Below are positions 8,120 through 17,556 of a stretch of DNA of 64,000 bases, in pieces. Position numbers and translations under genes: made by a program. Numbering within the stretch: position 1 is the first letter of the stretch; every line of letters starts with the position of its first letter. Below the pieces are notes generated by a model, which was not told the origin of the DNA, did no database searches, and was given only the letters and a program-made list of their open reading frames with translations. The stretch comes from Gammaproteobacteria bacterium (GTDB lineage: Bacteria > Pseudomonadota > Gammaproteobacteria > Xanthomonadales > Wenzhouxiangellaceae), in contig JAJFKX010000006.1 in NCBI GenBank assembly GCA_021772985.1, positions 1-64,000 on the forward strand, given 5' to 3'.

Positions 8120-10453
8120 TTAGGTCCAATCTTCTGCGTCATCGACGTTACGCATGCCATCAAATAAATGTGCTTGCCGGTCATATTCAAAGCGCTGTGC
8201 ATCTACACATGCAATCGCAGTCATGTTTACCACTCGACGTACCGTTGCCGATGGTGTCAGGATATGTGCCGGCATACCTGCACCCATAAGTATGGGGCCA
8301 ACACTGACACCCTTGGTCAGCAGTCGGGCAAAATTAAATGCAATATGTGCGGCACCCTGATCCGGCATGACCAACAGATTGGCGCTACCCTTGAGTACCG
8401 AGTTGGGGAAAATCCGCTCACGAAAATCTTCCGATATTGCAGCATCGGCAGTCATTTCACCTTCCACTTCCAAATCCGGGCAGCGGGCACGCAATAGCTG
8501 TAGTGCCCGTTGCATTTTGTGAGCTGACTCGTCGTGGTGACTGCCAAAGGCAGAATGCGATAATAACGCGACTTTGGGTGCTAATCCGAATAGCCTGACC
8601 TTATCTGCCGCCATTTCGGTTAGCTCAGCTATCTGCTCAGCAGTAGGGTTCGGATTAACATGTGTGTCACATACGAAAAATGTACCCGTATCTCCAGTCA
8701 TTACACTGAGCGCACCTACAGTATCCACGCCATCGCGGATGCCGAGTACGTTCAATACATAATGTAATTTGCTTTGGTAACGACCTACCAGCCCTGTAAT
8801 CATGGCATCGGCATCACCTCGTTTAACCGCGATTGCGGCGATCACACTTTCACGTGTTCGAGCGATTGATTTTGCAGCTTCGGGGGATACGCCACGGCGC
8901 TGCATCAACTGGTGATAGGTTTGCCAGTAGTCTTTGTAACGAGGATCAGAATGTGGATTAATCAACTCAAAATCCCGTCCCGCCTCAAGCCGCAGCCCCA
9001 TCCGTTCGATACGCATTTTGACAACTTCCGGGCGTCCGATCAGGATCGGAATGGCCAAGCCATCGTCAATGATGGTCTGGACTGCCCGTAAGATTGTTTC
9101 ATGCTCACCTTCTGCAAATATGACCCGACGCGGGTTAGCCCGGGCGGTATCAAATACCGGCTTCATCAACAAGCCGGTTCGAAACACAAATTGATTCAGG
9201 CGCTCCCGGTAAGCATCCATGTCTTCAATTGGGCGTTCAGCAATGCCAGTGTCCATCGCTGCCTGGGCAACCGCTGGCGCCAAATGACCCAACAACCTGG
9301 GATCAAATGGCTGTGGGATTAGATATTCAGCCCCGAACTGTGGGGTATTGCCGCCATAAGCAGCCGCACTGACATCACTGGCTTCCAGTCGGGTCAACTC
9401 GGCCAGCGCATGCGCGCAGGCGAGTTTCATTTCTTCATTGATCAGTTTGGCGCCAACATCCAAAGCACCTCTGAATAAATATGGAAAGCACAGAACATTG
9501 TTGACCTGGTTGGGAAAATCCGAACGGCCGGTCGCGATGATGGCATCTGGACGGGCTTTGCGTGCTTCATCCGGCATGATTTCAGGAACTGGATTAGCCA
9601 GCGCCAGAATAATCGGTTGCGCGGTCATGCCCATGATCATTTCAGAGGTTAACACTCCAGGTGCGGAGACCCCAAGAAAAATATCCGCGCCCTGGATCGC
9701 TTCAGCTAAGGTGCGTTCGGGAATATCTCTTGCATATTGGGCCTTGCGGTCATCCATATCGTCATCACGCCCGATATGTACTACACCACTGCGATCACAG
9801 ACAATGATGTGCTCGTGCAACATGCCCAGGCTAACCAATAGATCCAGGCAAGCCATTCCGGCGGCACCGGCACCGGAAGCGGTTAAACGCACATCTTCGA
9901 TATTTTTCCCGACTATCTGTAATGCGTTGATGACGGCGGCGGCGGTGATGACAGCGGTACCATGCTGGTCATCGTGGAACACTGGAATGCCCATGCGTTG
10001 TTTGAGTTTTTCCTCAACAATGAAACATTCCGGTGCTTTGATATCTTCCAGATTGATCCCGCCAAAGGTAGGTTCCAGGCTGGCGATAATATCCACCAGC
10101 TTGTCTGGATCACGTTCGTCAATTTCAATATCAAAAACATCAATACCCGCAAATTTTCGAAACAGCACACCTTTGCCTTCCATCACGGGTTTGGAAGCCA
10201 ATGCACCGATTGCACCGAGGCCGAGTACGGCTGTGCCATTGCTGATTACTGCAACCAGATTTCCTCGGGCGGTCAGATTAGCGGCTTCCGCAGGGTTCTC
10301 ATGGATCAGCTCGGAAGCAGCTGCTACACCGGGCGAGTACGCCATGGCGAGGTCTTTTTGAGTGGTTAACGCTTTGGTTGGAGATATGCGAATCTTGCCG
10401 GGTACCGGCCAGCGGTGATATTCAAGCGCATCGCGACGGAGTTTGTCATCCAT
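8120..10453 (-). CDS. maeB: NADP-dependent malic enzyme with C-terminal phosphotransacetylase-like domain
   Basis: Oxidative decarboxylation of malate to pyruvate with NADP+. The 777-residue protein has the two-domain MaeB layout. Residues 1 to about 430 are malic enzyme: the YSPGVA motif at 39-44, metal-binding E137-D138 and D161-D162, and a dinucleotide loop ASGAGAAGMACLDLL near 195. From about residue 440 to the end is a phosphotransacetylase-like domain (RRVIFAEGEHETILRAV, later MTGDTGTFFVCDTHVN), which in characterised MaeB is regulatory, sensing acetyl-CoA, rather than catalytic. It sits just upstream of aceE on the same strand. An 8-bp inverted repeat lies 19 bases upstream of its ATG. 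Confidence 0.95.
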   Translation of the reverse strand: MDDKLRRDALEYHRWPVPGKIRISPTKALTTQKDLAMAYSPGVAAASELIHENPAEAANLTARGNLVAVISNGTAVLGLGAIGALASKPVMEGKGVLFRKFAGIDVFDIEIDERDPDKLVDIIASLEPTFGGINLEDIKAPECFIVEEKLKQRMGIPVFHDDQHGTAVITAAAVINALQIVGKNIEDVRLTASGAGAAGMACLDLLVSLGMLHEHIIVCDRSGVVHIGRDDDMDDRKAQYARDIPERTLAEAIQGADIFLGVSAPGVLTSEMIMGMTAQPIILALANPVPEIMPDEARKARPDAIIATGRSDFPNQVNNVLCFPYLFRGALDVGAKLINEEMKLACAHALAELTRLEASDVSAAAYGGNTPQFGAEYLIPQPFDPRLLGHLAPAVAQAAMDTGIAERPIEDMDAYRERLNQFVFRTGLLMKPVFDTARANPRRVIFAEGEHETILRAVQTIIDDGLAIPILIGRPEVVKMRIERMGLRLEAGRDFELINPHSDPRYKDYWQTYHQLMQRRGVSPEAAKSIARTRESVIAAIAVKRGDADAMITGLVGRYQSKLHYVLNVLGIRDGVDTVGALSVMTGDTGTFFVCDTHVNPNPTAEQIAELTEMAADKVRLFGLAPKVALLSHSAFGSHHDESAHKMQRALQLLRARCPDLEVEGEMTADAAISEDFRERIFPNSVLKGSANLLVMPDQGAAHIAFNFARLLTKGVSVGPILMGAGMPAHILTPSATVRRVVNMTAIACVDAQRFEYDRQAHLFDGMRNVDDAEDWT

Positions 10454-10471
10454 GGATAATATCCGGTATTG

Positions 10472-10494
10472 GGTGGCCAGTCAGTGTGGCCACC
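10472..10494. repeat. 8-bp inverted repeat between the aldolase gene and maeB
   Basis: GGTGGCCA (10472-10479), a 7-base spacer and TGGCCACC (10487-10494) form a perfect hairpin or operator-like palindrome. It lies in the 55-base gap between the class I aldolase stop and the maeB ATG. No T run follows on either strand, so it is not a classical terminator. It could be a regulator site or an RNA processing hairpin that separates expression of the two genes. Confidence 0.5.
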
Positions 10495-10508
10495 AGTAAA
10501 ATCAACTG

Positions 10509-11522
10509 CTAAATTTCGGCTGCTGGATCGTATTCGCCCATTGCCGCCAGACCATTCATTTTGGCTCGATGTGCCAGCGCGCTCTGAGCTGGTTCAGGGT
10601 TGCCGAGGTTGCCTGCCCAGGCTTTAAGTGCTTGTTGTTGTAAAGCACGACCATATGAAAAACTTAACGGCCAGGCAAATTCACCCAGGCGGTTCATTGC
10701 ATCCAGGTGTGCAGTAGCTTCTTGATCGCCTTGTCCACCAGACAGAAACACTATGCCGGCAACTGCCGCCGGGACTGCATTCAACAGGCAGGTTAAGGTT
10801 GCTTGTGCTACTTCGTCAACGTCGGCGCGTTCTTCACAAGTACTACCGGAAATAACCATTGAGGCCTTCAGTATTACGCCTTCAAGGATCACATCCTGTT
10901 CATACAATTGGGCAAACAAGCTGCGCAATGTTGCTTCGGTGACATCAAAACAGTCGTCTAAATCATGTGACCCATCCATCAAAACTTCCGGCTCCACGAT
11001 CGGTACCAGGCCGGATTCCTGGCATAAAGCAGCATAACGCGCCAGTGCGTGAGTATTGGATTCAATACAAGCGGAAGTCGGTATGTCATCACCAATGGTG
11101 ATGACAGCCCGCCATTTGGCAAACCCGGCCCCCAGTGCGGCATATTCCTGTAGGCGTTCTCGCAATCCGTCCAAGCCTTCAGTAACTTTCTCACCATCAT
11201 GGCCAGCCAGGTTTTTGGCGCCGGTATCAACTTTGATACCCGGGATAATGCCTTGTTCACGCATTACTTCGGGCAATGGCGTGCCATCCGGGGTGGATTG
11301 CCGCAAAGTTTCATCAAATAAAATAGCACCTGAGATATGGTTACCCAATTCCGGTGTGGTCAATAAAGTACTGCGGTAATCACGGCGGGTTTCTTCAGAG
11401 GATTCAACACTTACAGTTGCAAACCGCTTGGCAATCGTCCCGGTGCTTTCATCAATTGCCAGGATGCCTTTGCCCGGCGTTACCAGTGCCTGAGCTGTTG
11501 TAACCAGTTCCGAAATATCCAT
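10509..11522 (-). CDS. Fructose-bisphosphate aldolase class I
   Basis: Schiff-base aldolase that splits fructose 1,6-bisphosphate into the two triose phosphates. From ATG 11522 it has 337 residues and follows the animal/plant-like class I family rather than the archaeal-type FbaB. The Schiff-base Lys is K219 in GVILKASMV. Supporting residues are K97 (GIKVDTG), K136 (FAKWR) and E178 (VEPEV). The frame is open to 11561, but the family N-terminus begins MDISELVTTAQALV, and GGAG lies upstream of ATG 11522. A TACAAT -10-like hexamer lies on this strand at 11568-11563, about 40 bases upstream, with no convincing -35. The gene may have its own promoter and be read into maeB. Confidence 0.93.
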   Translation of the reverse strand: MDISELVTTAQALVTPGKGILAIDESTGTIAKRFATVSVESSEETRRDYRSTLLTTPELGNHISGAILFDETLRQSTPDGTPLPEVMREQGIIPGIKVDTGAKNLAGHDGEKVTEGLDGLRERLQEYAALGAGFAKWRAVITIGDDIPTSACIESNTHALARYAALCQESGLVPIVEPEVLMDGSHDLDDCFDVTEATLRSLFAQLYEQDVILEGVILKASMVISGSTCEERADVDEVAQATLTCLLNAVPAAVAGIVFLSGGQGDQEATAHLDAMNRLGEFAWPLSFSYGRALQQQALKAWAGNLGNPEPAQSALAHRAKMNGLAAMGEYDPAAEI

Positions 11523-11689
11523 GCCTTGCGATCTCCTCAGTGTTCTTTGTAAATAGCCCACTATTGTAGCGTTTTGGCGTCGTTAATGGCACTGCAAAAT
11601 GGTATTCTCGTATTGCAGTAAAGTTAAGAAGTTTTAAGACTTTAGCTGGAACGTGTTCAGATAAGTACAAATGCAATAAAAATCACCTG

Positions 11690-12151
11690 TTATCCGGCAA
11701 GGTCAGTTATTGCCTGCTCCAACTGATCGCGGGTAATTGGTCCAATAAAGGTCTTAATAAGCTCGCCTTCAGGGTTGACAAGGAACGTTGTAGGCAAAGC
11801 CCGCGGAGCACCTAAATGTTCTGGAGGGTTGTAAGTATCACTGATCAATATGGGATAAGTTGCAGGATAATCCACCAGAAAGTTGATAAAACTTTGAGGT
11901 TCAGCATCCTCAAAAGCCAGTCCAAGTACGGTGACATCATCACGCTCGTCATGCAGGCTGGATAAGTCTGGGATTTCTTTACGGCATGGAGCGCACCATG
12001 TTGCCCAGTAGTTCACTACCACCCATTGACCACGATAGTCTGACAGGCTCACTGTAGAGCCATCCAATGTAGGTAGGCTGAAGTCTATGCTGTCGGTATT
12101 AGCATTACAGGCAGTGATAATCAGCATAGTCAGCAGGGTGAGTAATCGCAT
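11690..12151 (-). CDS. TlpA/ResA-like thioredoxin-fold lipoprotein
   Basis: This 153-residue periplasm-facing thiol-disulfide protein has a signal peptide ending in the lipobox ITAC (Cys15), so it should be a lipoprotein. The fold starts at about 22 (DFSLPTLDG), and the active site WATWCAPCRKE has C53 and C56. The C-terminal half carries the cis-Pro region RALPTTFLVNPEG. TlpA/ResA proteins reduce cytochrome c apoproteins or other periplasmic thiols, and which applies here cannot be told. It follows the yihY gene by 2 bases, so the two are co-transcribed. An intergenic stretch of 167 bases separates it from the aldolase gene downstream. Confidence 0.88.
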   Translation of the reverse strand: MRLLTLLTMLIITACNANTDSIDFSLPTLDGSTVSLSDYRGQWVVVNYWATWCAPCRKEIPDLSSLHDERDDVTVLGLAFEDAEPQSFINFLVDYPATYPILISDTYNPPEHLGAPRALPTTFLVNPEGELIKTFIGPITRDQLEQAITDLAG

Positions 12152-12153
12152 GG

Positions 12154-13449
12154 TTATTCCTTTAGTGACTCTTCAGTTTGATTTAGATATGATTTGACCG
12201 GTTTGTTCAGATTAGCTTGCGCTGCCCGGGCCAGTTCAGTCAATAGTTGATACAAATGCCGGTCGGATGGCTGGTCATTAGGTAATTGATCCCGGTCTAC
12301 TAACGGCAGTATATATGGGCCGGAACAATAAAGCTCAGCCAGACTGAGTTCACCCAGATCGGTAGATAATATCCAGTTACCGGATTCATCCCGGCTGATC
12401 AGGTTGGCATCGGTTAAGTGCTGCAGCAGGTGTTGTAACTGTACATCCGACATGGCAGCTTCCAACTCTAACAGCTGATCGCTGCGCATGCCATGTCCAG
12501 CTTTCTGAGCTCCCCACAGATGACCGAGCAGGCGCAGTAACAGCGCAAACTCCATCCGTTGCGGCCAATGCCACTCCTCTTTTCGGAAATGAAAGGTGGT
12601 CATTGCCGCAGTGAATATTGCGCCTAGCAGGGTAATTATCCAAGTCACGTAAATCCACAGCAGAAAGATCGGAAAGGTTGCTAGTGCGCCATACAGCTTG
12701 GTATAGGTTGGAAAGTTGGTGACGTACCATACAAATCCAGCTTTGGCCAGCTCAAAGCCGATTGCCGCCAGCAGGCCGCCTGAAAAGGCATGTTTAATTC
12801 TGACTCTACGATTGGGTGCGACCAGATACAGCAGAGAAAAACCTAATACCGCTACCAGAAAAGGGGCAATTCTCAACAGTGTATTGGCGGCATCATTAAA
12901 GGCCAATGCGGTAATGTATGAGGTTAATGCCACGCTGCCTCCGATAAGCACCGGGCCCATGGTTAATACTGCCCAGTACATCATCAGTCTGTTGGAAACG
13001 CTGCGTGACGCACGCACCTGCCAGATACGATTGAGTGACTCCTCAATGGTATTCATCAGCATCAGTGAGGTGAGGATTAGAAAAAAAGCACCCGCACCAG
13101 TCAAAGTAGATGTGTTACCAACGAACTGTTGCACATAATTTTGCACGGTTGCACCAGCAGCCGGAACAAAATTGGCAAATAAGAAATCCTGTAACTGGTC
13201 AGCCAGGTTGTCAGCAATTGGCAACCAGGATAATGCGCCCAGTACCACAGCCAATAGTGGAACCAGTGCCAATAGAGTGGTGAAACACAATGAGCCCGCT
13301 GCCTGAAATGCATTGTGTGCTTTCAGCTGTCGCCACAGGTGCAGAGCAAAGTCACCCAGCAATCGCCTGTTTCGCCACCAGCGATGGCTGGTGTCGGCTA
13401 TACTGTCAGGCCGTTGACTGTGTTGAGTACTGCTCAAAATTGACTCCAT
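12154..13449 (-). CDS. YihY/BrkB family inner-membrane protein
   Basis: This 431-residue membrane protein belongs to the YihY/UPF0761 (BrkB-like) family, often mis-named ribonuclease BN. The family signature is clear: AFQAAGSLCFTTLLALVPLLAV (about 47-68). Further hydrophobic segments lie near 115-135, 155-175, 190-210, 220-240 and 255-285, and the string LATFPIFLLWIYVTWIITLLGA is typical. A hydrophilic C-terminal extension of about 140 residues follows, resembling a winged-helix-like module of longer family members. The biochemical role of the family is not established. The start codon lies one base from the start of the divergent arsC-like gene. A start further inside is possible because the first 30 residues are poorly conserved in character. 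Confidence 0.88.
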   Translation of the reverse strand: MESILSSTQHSQRPDSIADTSHRWWRNRRLLGDFALHLWRQLKAHNAFQAAGSLCFTTLLALVPLLAVVLGALSWLPIADNLADQLQDFLFANFVPAAGATVQNYVQQFVGNTSTLTGAGAFFLILTSLMLMNTIEESLNRIWQVRASRSVSNRLMMYWAVLTMGPVLIGGSVALTSYITALAFNDAANTLLRIAPFLVAVLGFSLLYLVAPNRRVRIKHAFSGGLLAAIGFELAKAGFVWYVTNFPTYTKLYGALATFPIFLLWIYVTWIITLLGAIFTAAMTTFHFRKEEWHWPQRMEFALLLRLLGHLWGAQKAGHGMRSDQLLELEAAMSDVQLQHLLQHLTDANLISRDESGNWILSTDLGELSLAELYCSGPYILPLVDRDQLPNDQPSDRHLYQLLTELARAAQANLNKPVKSYLNQTEESLKE

Positions 13450-13450
13450 T

Positions 13451-14408
<958 letters not shown>

Positions 14409-14461
14409 TTTTATCTGTCATGAGCAGTTACGCAGGATTAAATTAGAGGTTCCTGAAGCTG

Positions 14462-14794
14462 ATGCGTTGGGTTTATCTGGCTTTGATATTTTGGCAACCT
14501 GTGTGGCATTGCTATTTTGTATATCGCGGGCTGATTGGGGTGTTGTGGATGTTGCCATTGGCTGTTTTATTGCCTTCAGTGTGGAAACACAGGCCCGCAG
14601 GCAGAGCCGTTGGTGGCTTCGTGGTTTTACTCTATGTCATCGTAGGCATCACTGAGCTATGGGCCAATCCTGAAGAGCGTTGGTTGGCTGCAACCCAGTT
14701 AACTTTATGCGTTGCTTATTTGTTTCCATTAATTAGGCATGGTTGGGAAGTGCGCCGCAGACTGAAAAACAGAGTTAAAGAGTCTGAGGTGTAG
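14462..14794 (+). CDS. DUF2069 membrane protein
   Basis: This 110-residue inner-membrane protein has hydrophobic segments near 3-22, 28-42, 50-67 and 78-92, with a basic C-terminal tail (RHGWEVRRRLKNRVKE). The string VGITELWANPEERW is characteristic of DUF2069. In many gammaproteobacteria it directly follows wrbA, as here (53-base gap). No function is known. AGAGG lies about 12 bases upstream of the ATG. Confidence 0.85.
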   Translation: MRWVYLALIFWQPVWHCYFVYRGLIGVLWMLPLAVLLPSVWKHRPAGRAVGGFVVLLYVIVGITELWANPEERWLAATQLTLCVAYLFPLIRHGWEVRRRLKNRVKESEV

Positions 14795-15048
14795 AACAGC
14801 ATTATTGTGAAGCATGGATTAGTACAGTTGGCTGTAGTGCAATGCAATAGCTGCTCAATTGGAAAATGCCGTTTGATATATTTAAATACTACTCTAATCA
14901 GCGTGTTATTTACTTTAGCAAGGGTTGATGGTTTTGCGGCTCGACATATTCACCCTTTCTGTCATTGCAAATGACGGTGCGCTGCGCCAAACTAGTTTCG
15001 CCCACGGTCATGTCAGATTAAATCAGAGCTTTAAAAGTGAGACAGCCA

Positions 15049-15534
15049 ATGCAGGAACTGCTGATTATCACCACTGGTGGAACCATAGATAAAACTTATT
15101 TTGATGCCAAAAGTGATTACCAGGTTGGTGAGTCGGAAATAGGTCGGGTATTGGAAAGCTTTTCCGCTGCTTTCGATTGGCGGGTTATACCATTGATGCG
15201 CAAAGATAGTCTTGAGCTGAATGATGCTGACCGGGAATTGATTCGTGCAACCATAGCCAACCATGACCAACAGTTTGTATTGATTACCCATGGTACCGAT
15301 AGCATGGTTGAAACCGCATTAGCGGTTCAAGAGTTATCCGATCGAACCATCGTATTGACCGGCGCACTGAATCCAGCCCGGTTTGTCGGTTCTGATGCAG
15401 TATTTAACATTGGCTGTGCGCTGGGAGCGGTGCAAAGCAAGCCACCCGGTGTTTATATTGCTATGAACGGTCGAATCTGGAAACCGGATGAAGTACGTAA
15501 AAATCGTTCTCAAAACCGCTTTGAGTCAATTTGA
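15049..15534 (+). CDS. Short asparaginase-family protein (N-terminal domain only)
   Basis: This 161-residue protein carries only the N-terminal domain of the asparaginase/glutaminase family. The two active-site Thr segments are present: ITTGGTIDKTYFD at the N-terminus and ITHGTDSMVETA (HGTD) around residue 80. TGALNPARFVGSDAVFNIG follows. It ends at VRKNRSQNRFESI, the natural end of a known short single-domain family of gammaproteobacteria, so it is not a truncation. Full-length asparaginases have about 330 residues and a second domain. Activity of the short form is unproved. The frame opens with GTG at 15037, and ATG 15049 fits the family start better. Neither has a strong ribosome-binding site. 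Confidence 0.85.
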   Translation: MQELLIITTGGTIDKTYFDAKSDYQVGESEIGRVLESFSAAFDWRVIPLMRKDSLELNDADRELIRATIANHDQQFVLITHGTDSMVETALAVQELSDRTIVLTGALNPARFVGSDAVFNIGCALGAVQSKPPGVYIAMNGRIWKPDEVRKNRSQNRFESI

Positions 15535-15599
15535 TCAAAGCGCTGATTAACAGCAGGTGAGTCCGCGCTTCGGGTTTGTTAATTCAATTTAAGGGTCTA

Positions 15600-15687
15600 T
15601 TACTCGATTCCAGAAACCTGAAATACTACACTGATCAGTACCAGCACCACGCTATTGGTAGCCAGAAACAGCAAAATACGCAAACAT
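15600..15687 (-). pseudogene. htpX: Frameshifted 5' remnant of htpX (heat-shock membrane protease)
   Basis: On the minus strand an AGGAG (15702-15698) precedes ATG 15687. After one extra T in a TTT run, codons from TTG 15683 read LRILLFLATNSVVLVLIS, then VVFQVSGIE, then TAA (15602-15600). Without the extra T the protein would begin MLRILLFLATN, the typical HtpX N-terminus with its first membrane helix. Nothing of the metalloprotease domain (HEXXH) follows, since the asparaginase-family gene ends 65 bases further on. I read this as the decayed start of an htpX gene. A full copy elsewhere in the genome cannot be excluded. The alternative, a tiny membrane peptide started from TTG, is less likely. 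Confidence 0.72.
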
Positions 15688-15816
15688 GAATCAATTTCTC
15701 CTGATATTTCTAAAACAGTTGGGGATGGCAAAATTAGAAACAATGGTCTAAATACTGTGTCTTGTGCCGAAACAGCACAGCAACGCTGAACTCTTAACTA
15801 TTGCATTGGCAAAGTG

Positions 15817-16395
15817 CTAGCGATCAGGAAACTTAAGACAGGCTTGAATAACTGGAGCATAACTGCGGCGGTGCTCGGGACATGGACCAAGTTGCTGTAA
15901 TACCTCCCGGTGTTGTTGTGTAGGATAGCCTTTGTGCCGTGCAAAACCATAACCCGGGAAATGTTGTTCCATTTCGATCATTAATCGATCCCGGTGCACT
16001 TTAGCCAAAATAGATGCAGCGCTGATTGCGGGTTCGGTTGCATCACCTTTAATAATGGCTTGAGCCGGAATGTCAAAGTTTGGTGCTGTGTTGCCATCCA
16101 CCAGCACAAGTTCCGGTTGGATTGATAATCCGGCTACCGCTTGCTGCATGCCTAGTAAACTGGCTTGTAGAATATTGATTTGATCAATTTCCTGACATTC
16201 AATGGCAACAACTTTCCAGGCGCTGGCTGATTGTTGAATGATGGACGCTAAATGTTCCCGCCTGCTTGCGCTGAGAACCTTTGAATCAGCCAGCCCTGTC
16301 GGTTGGTTGGTATGATCCAGGATAACCGCTGCCACGACTACCGGTCCGGCTAAGGCGCCTCTGCCTGCCTCGTCAACACCAGCAACGATTTTCAT
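15817..16395 (-). CDS. rnhB: Ribonuclease HII
   Basis: Removes ribonucleotides from DNA and RNA-DNA hybrids using two metal ions. The 192-residue protein has the RNase HII signature GVDEAGRGALAGPVV with D8 and E9, a second acidic residue in LVLVDGN, and SAASILAKVHRDRLM near residue 130. It overlaps lpxB by 4 bases (ATGA type), as in many gammaproteobacteria. The usual downstream neighbour dnaE is absent. The htpX remnant and the convergent asparaginase-family gene lie there instead. Confidence 0.96.
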   Translation of the reverse strand: MKIVAGVDEAGRGALAGPVVVAAVILDHTNQPTGLADSKVLSASRREHLASIIQQSASAWKVVAIECQEIDQINILQASLLGMQQAVAGLSIQPELVLVDGNTAPNFDIPAQAIIKGDATEPAISAASILAKVHRDRLMIEMEQHFPGYGFARHKGYPTQQHREVLQQLGPCPEHRRSYAPVIQACLKFPDR

Positions 16396-17546
16396 GTCTT
16401 GTTTAGAAAGCTGTTAACTACTTCAGCAGCACGTTGACCTGCATTGCAGCGTAACTGAGCGGAGAGGCGCATAAAATCATGACGCAGTTCGGTTTGATCG
16501 CCAGCCAGTAGTTTTTCGAGCTCAAATGCCAGGGTTGCCGGCGTAACCGCATGTTGTAGAATTTCAGGAACCAGCGTTTTGCCGGCCAACAGATTGGGCA
16601 ACGATACATGGCTGGCTTTATATAGTTTGAACCATTTAAGGATGTACCAGCTCAGCGGGTGTAAGCGATAAGCCACAACCATTGGTGAATTACATAACAT
16701 GGCTTCCAAGGTGACTGTTCCAGAAGCGACCAAAGCGGCATCAGCCATTTCCAAGGCGGATTGTGCGGCGTTAGTTCCAGTCAGTAGTTGTAAAGGAATA
16801 TCGGCCGCTATTGCCTTGTGCCATTGTTTGAGTTGTTGTTGGTGGTCAGTTTTGGTAAGTGCGCTGATTAGCGTGACGGGTTGTTTCAATAACGTGGCGG
16901 CTTGTAAAAACACTGGTAACAATCGATTTATTTCACTGTCCCGACTGCCCGGCAAGAGTGCAATTAAGCTGGTTGATTCAGGCAGTTGTGCTTGTTTCCG
17001 AAGTGCCTGGCGATTACCAGACGGTGAAATTATCTGGTCAGCGATTGGGTGACCAACGAAGGTGGCGGCAACCTGGTGTTTTGTTAGAAAATCCTGTTCG
17101 AACGGTAATAGGCAAAGCACGTGATTAACAGATTTTGCCAATGTATGTACCCGGTTTTGCCGCCATGCCCAAATGGATGGGCAGACGTAATGGATTACCG
17201 GTATACCATGTTTTTTGAGTTTTGCGGCCAGCGGTAGATTAAAATCCGGAGCGTCAATGGTGATGACAATATCCGGTTGCCAGTCCAGCAGGCGTTTTAG
17301 CAGCAGCTTGCGTAAGCGTAATAAGCGCGGCAGGTGTTTCAGTACTTCCACCAGGCCGAATACAGCCAGTTCCTGATAATGCCACCAGCAATCGCAGCCG
17401 GCCGCATTTAACCGAGATCCGCCAATCCCCGCCACTTGCATAGCTGGTTGGTATGGACGCAAATGCTCCAGCAGATTAGCGCCAAGCAGATCTCCGGATG
17501 CTTCTCCCGAAACAATGGCGATTTTAATCTGAGAGCTAGTGCTCAC
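16392..17546 (-). CDS. lpxB: Lipid-A-disaccharide synthase
   Basis: GT19 glycosyltransferase that joins UDP-2,3-diacylglucosamine and lipid X to lipid A disaccharide at the inner-membrane surface. The length of 384 residues is normal. The N-terminal loop IVSGEASGDLLGA (11-23) is diagnostic. Further family strings are GIGGSRLNAAGCD, PSIWAWRQNRV, LLPGSRDSEINRLLPVF and ALVASGTVTLEAMLCNSPMVVAYR. It lies in the order lpxA, lpxB, rnhB with short gaps or overlaps, one translational unit. Confidence 0.97.
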   Translation of the reverse strand: MSTSSQIKIAIVSGEASGDLLGANLLEHLRPYQPAMQVAGIGGSRLNAAGCDCWWHYQELAVFGLVEVLKHLPRLLRLRKLLLKRLLDWQPDIVITIDAPDFNLPLAAKLKKHGIPVIHYVCPSIWAWRQNRVHTLAKSVNHVLCLLPFEQDFLTKHQVAATFVGHPIADQIISPSGNRQALRKQAQLPESTSLIALLPGSRDSEINRLLPVFLQAATLLKQPVTLISALTKTDHQQQLKQWHKAIAADIPLQLLTGTNAAQSALEMADAALVASGTVTLEAMLCNSPMVVAYRLHPLSWYILKWFKLYKASHVSLPNLLAGKTLVPEILQHAVTPATLAFELEKLLAGDQTELRHDFMRLSAQLRCNAGQRAAEVVNSFLNKT

Positions 17547-17556
17547 TAGCTGCAGT

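Noticed and set aside
14899-15015. Small frames on both strands between the DUF2069 and asparaginase-family genes
   Set aside because: About 33-54 codons each, without ribosome-binding site, family resemblance or operon spacing.
15049-15534. The asparaginase-family gene as a truncated pseudogene
   Set aside because: Both active-site Thr motifs are present, and the ending after VRKN matches a natural short family of about 160 residues.
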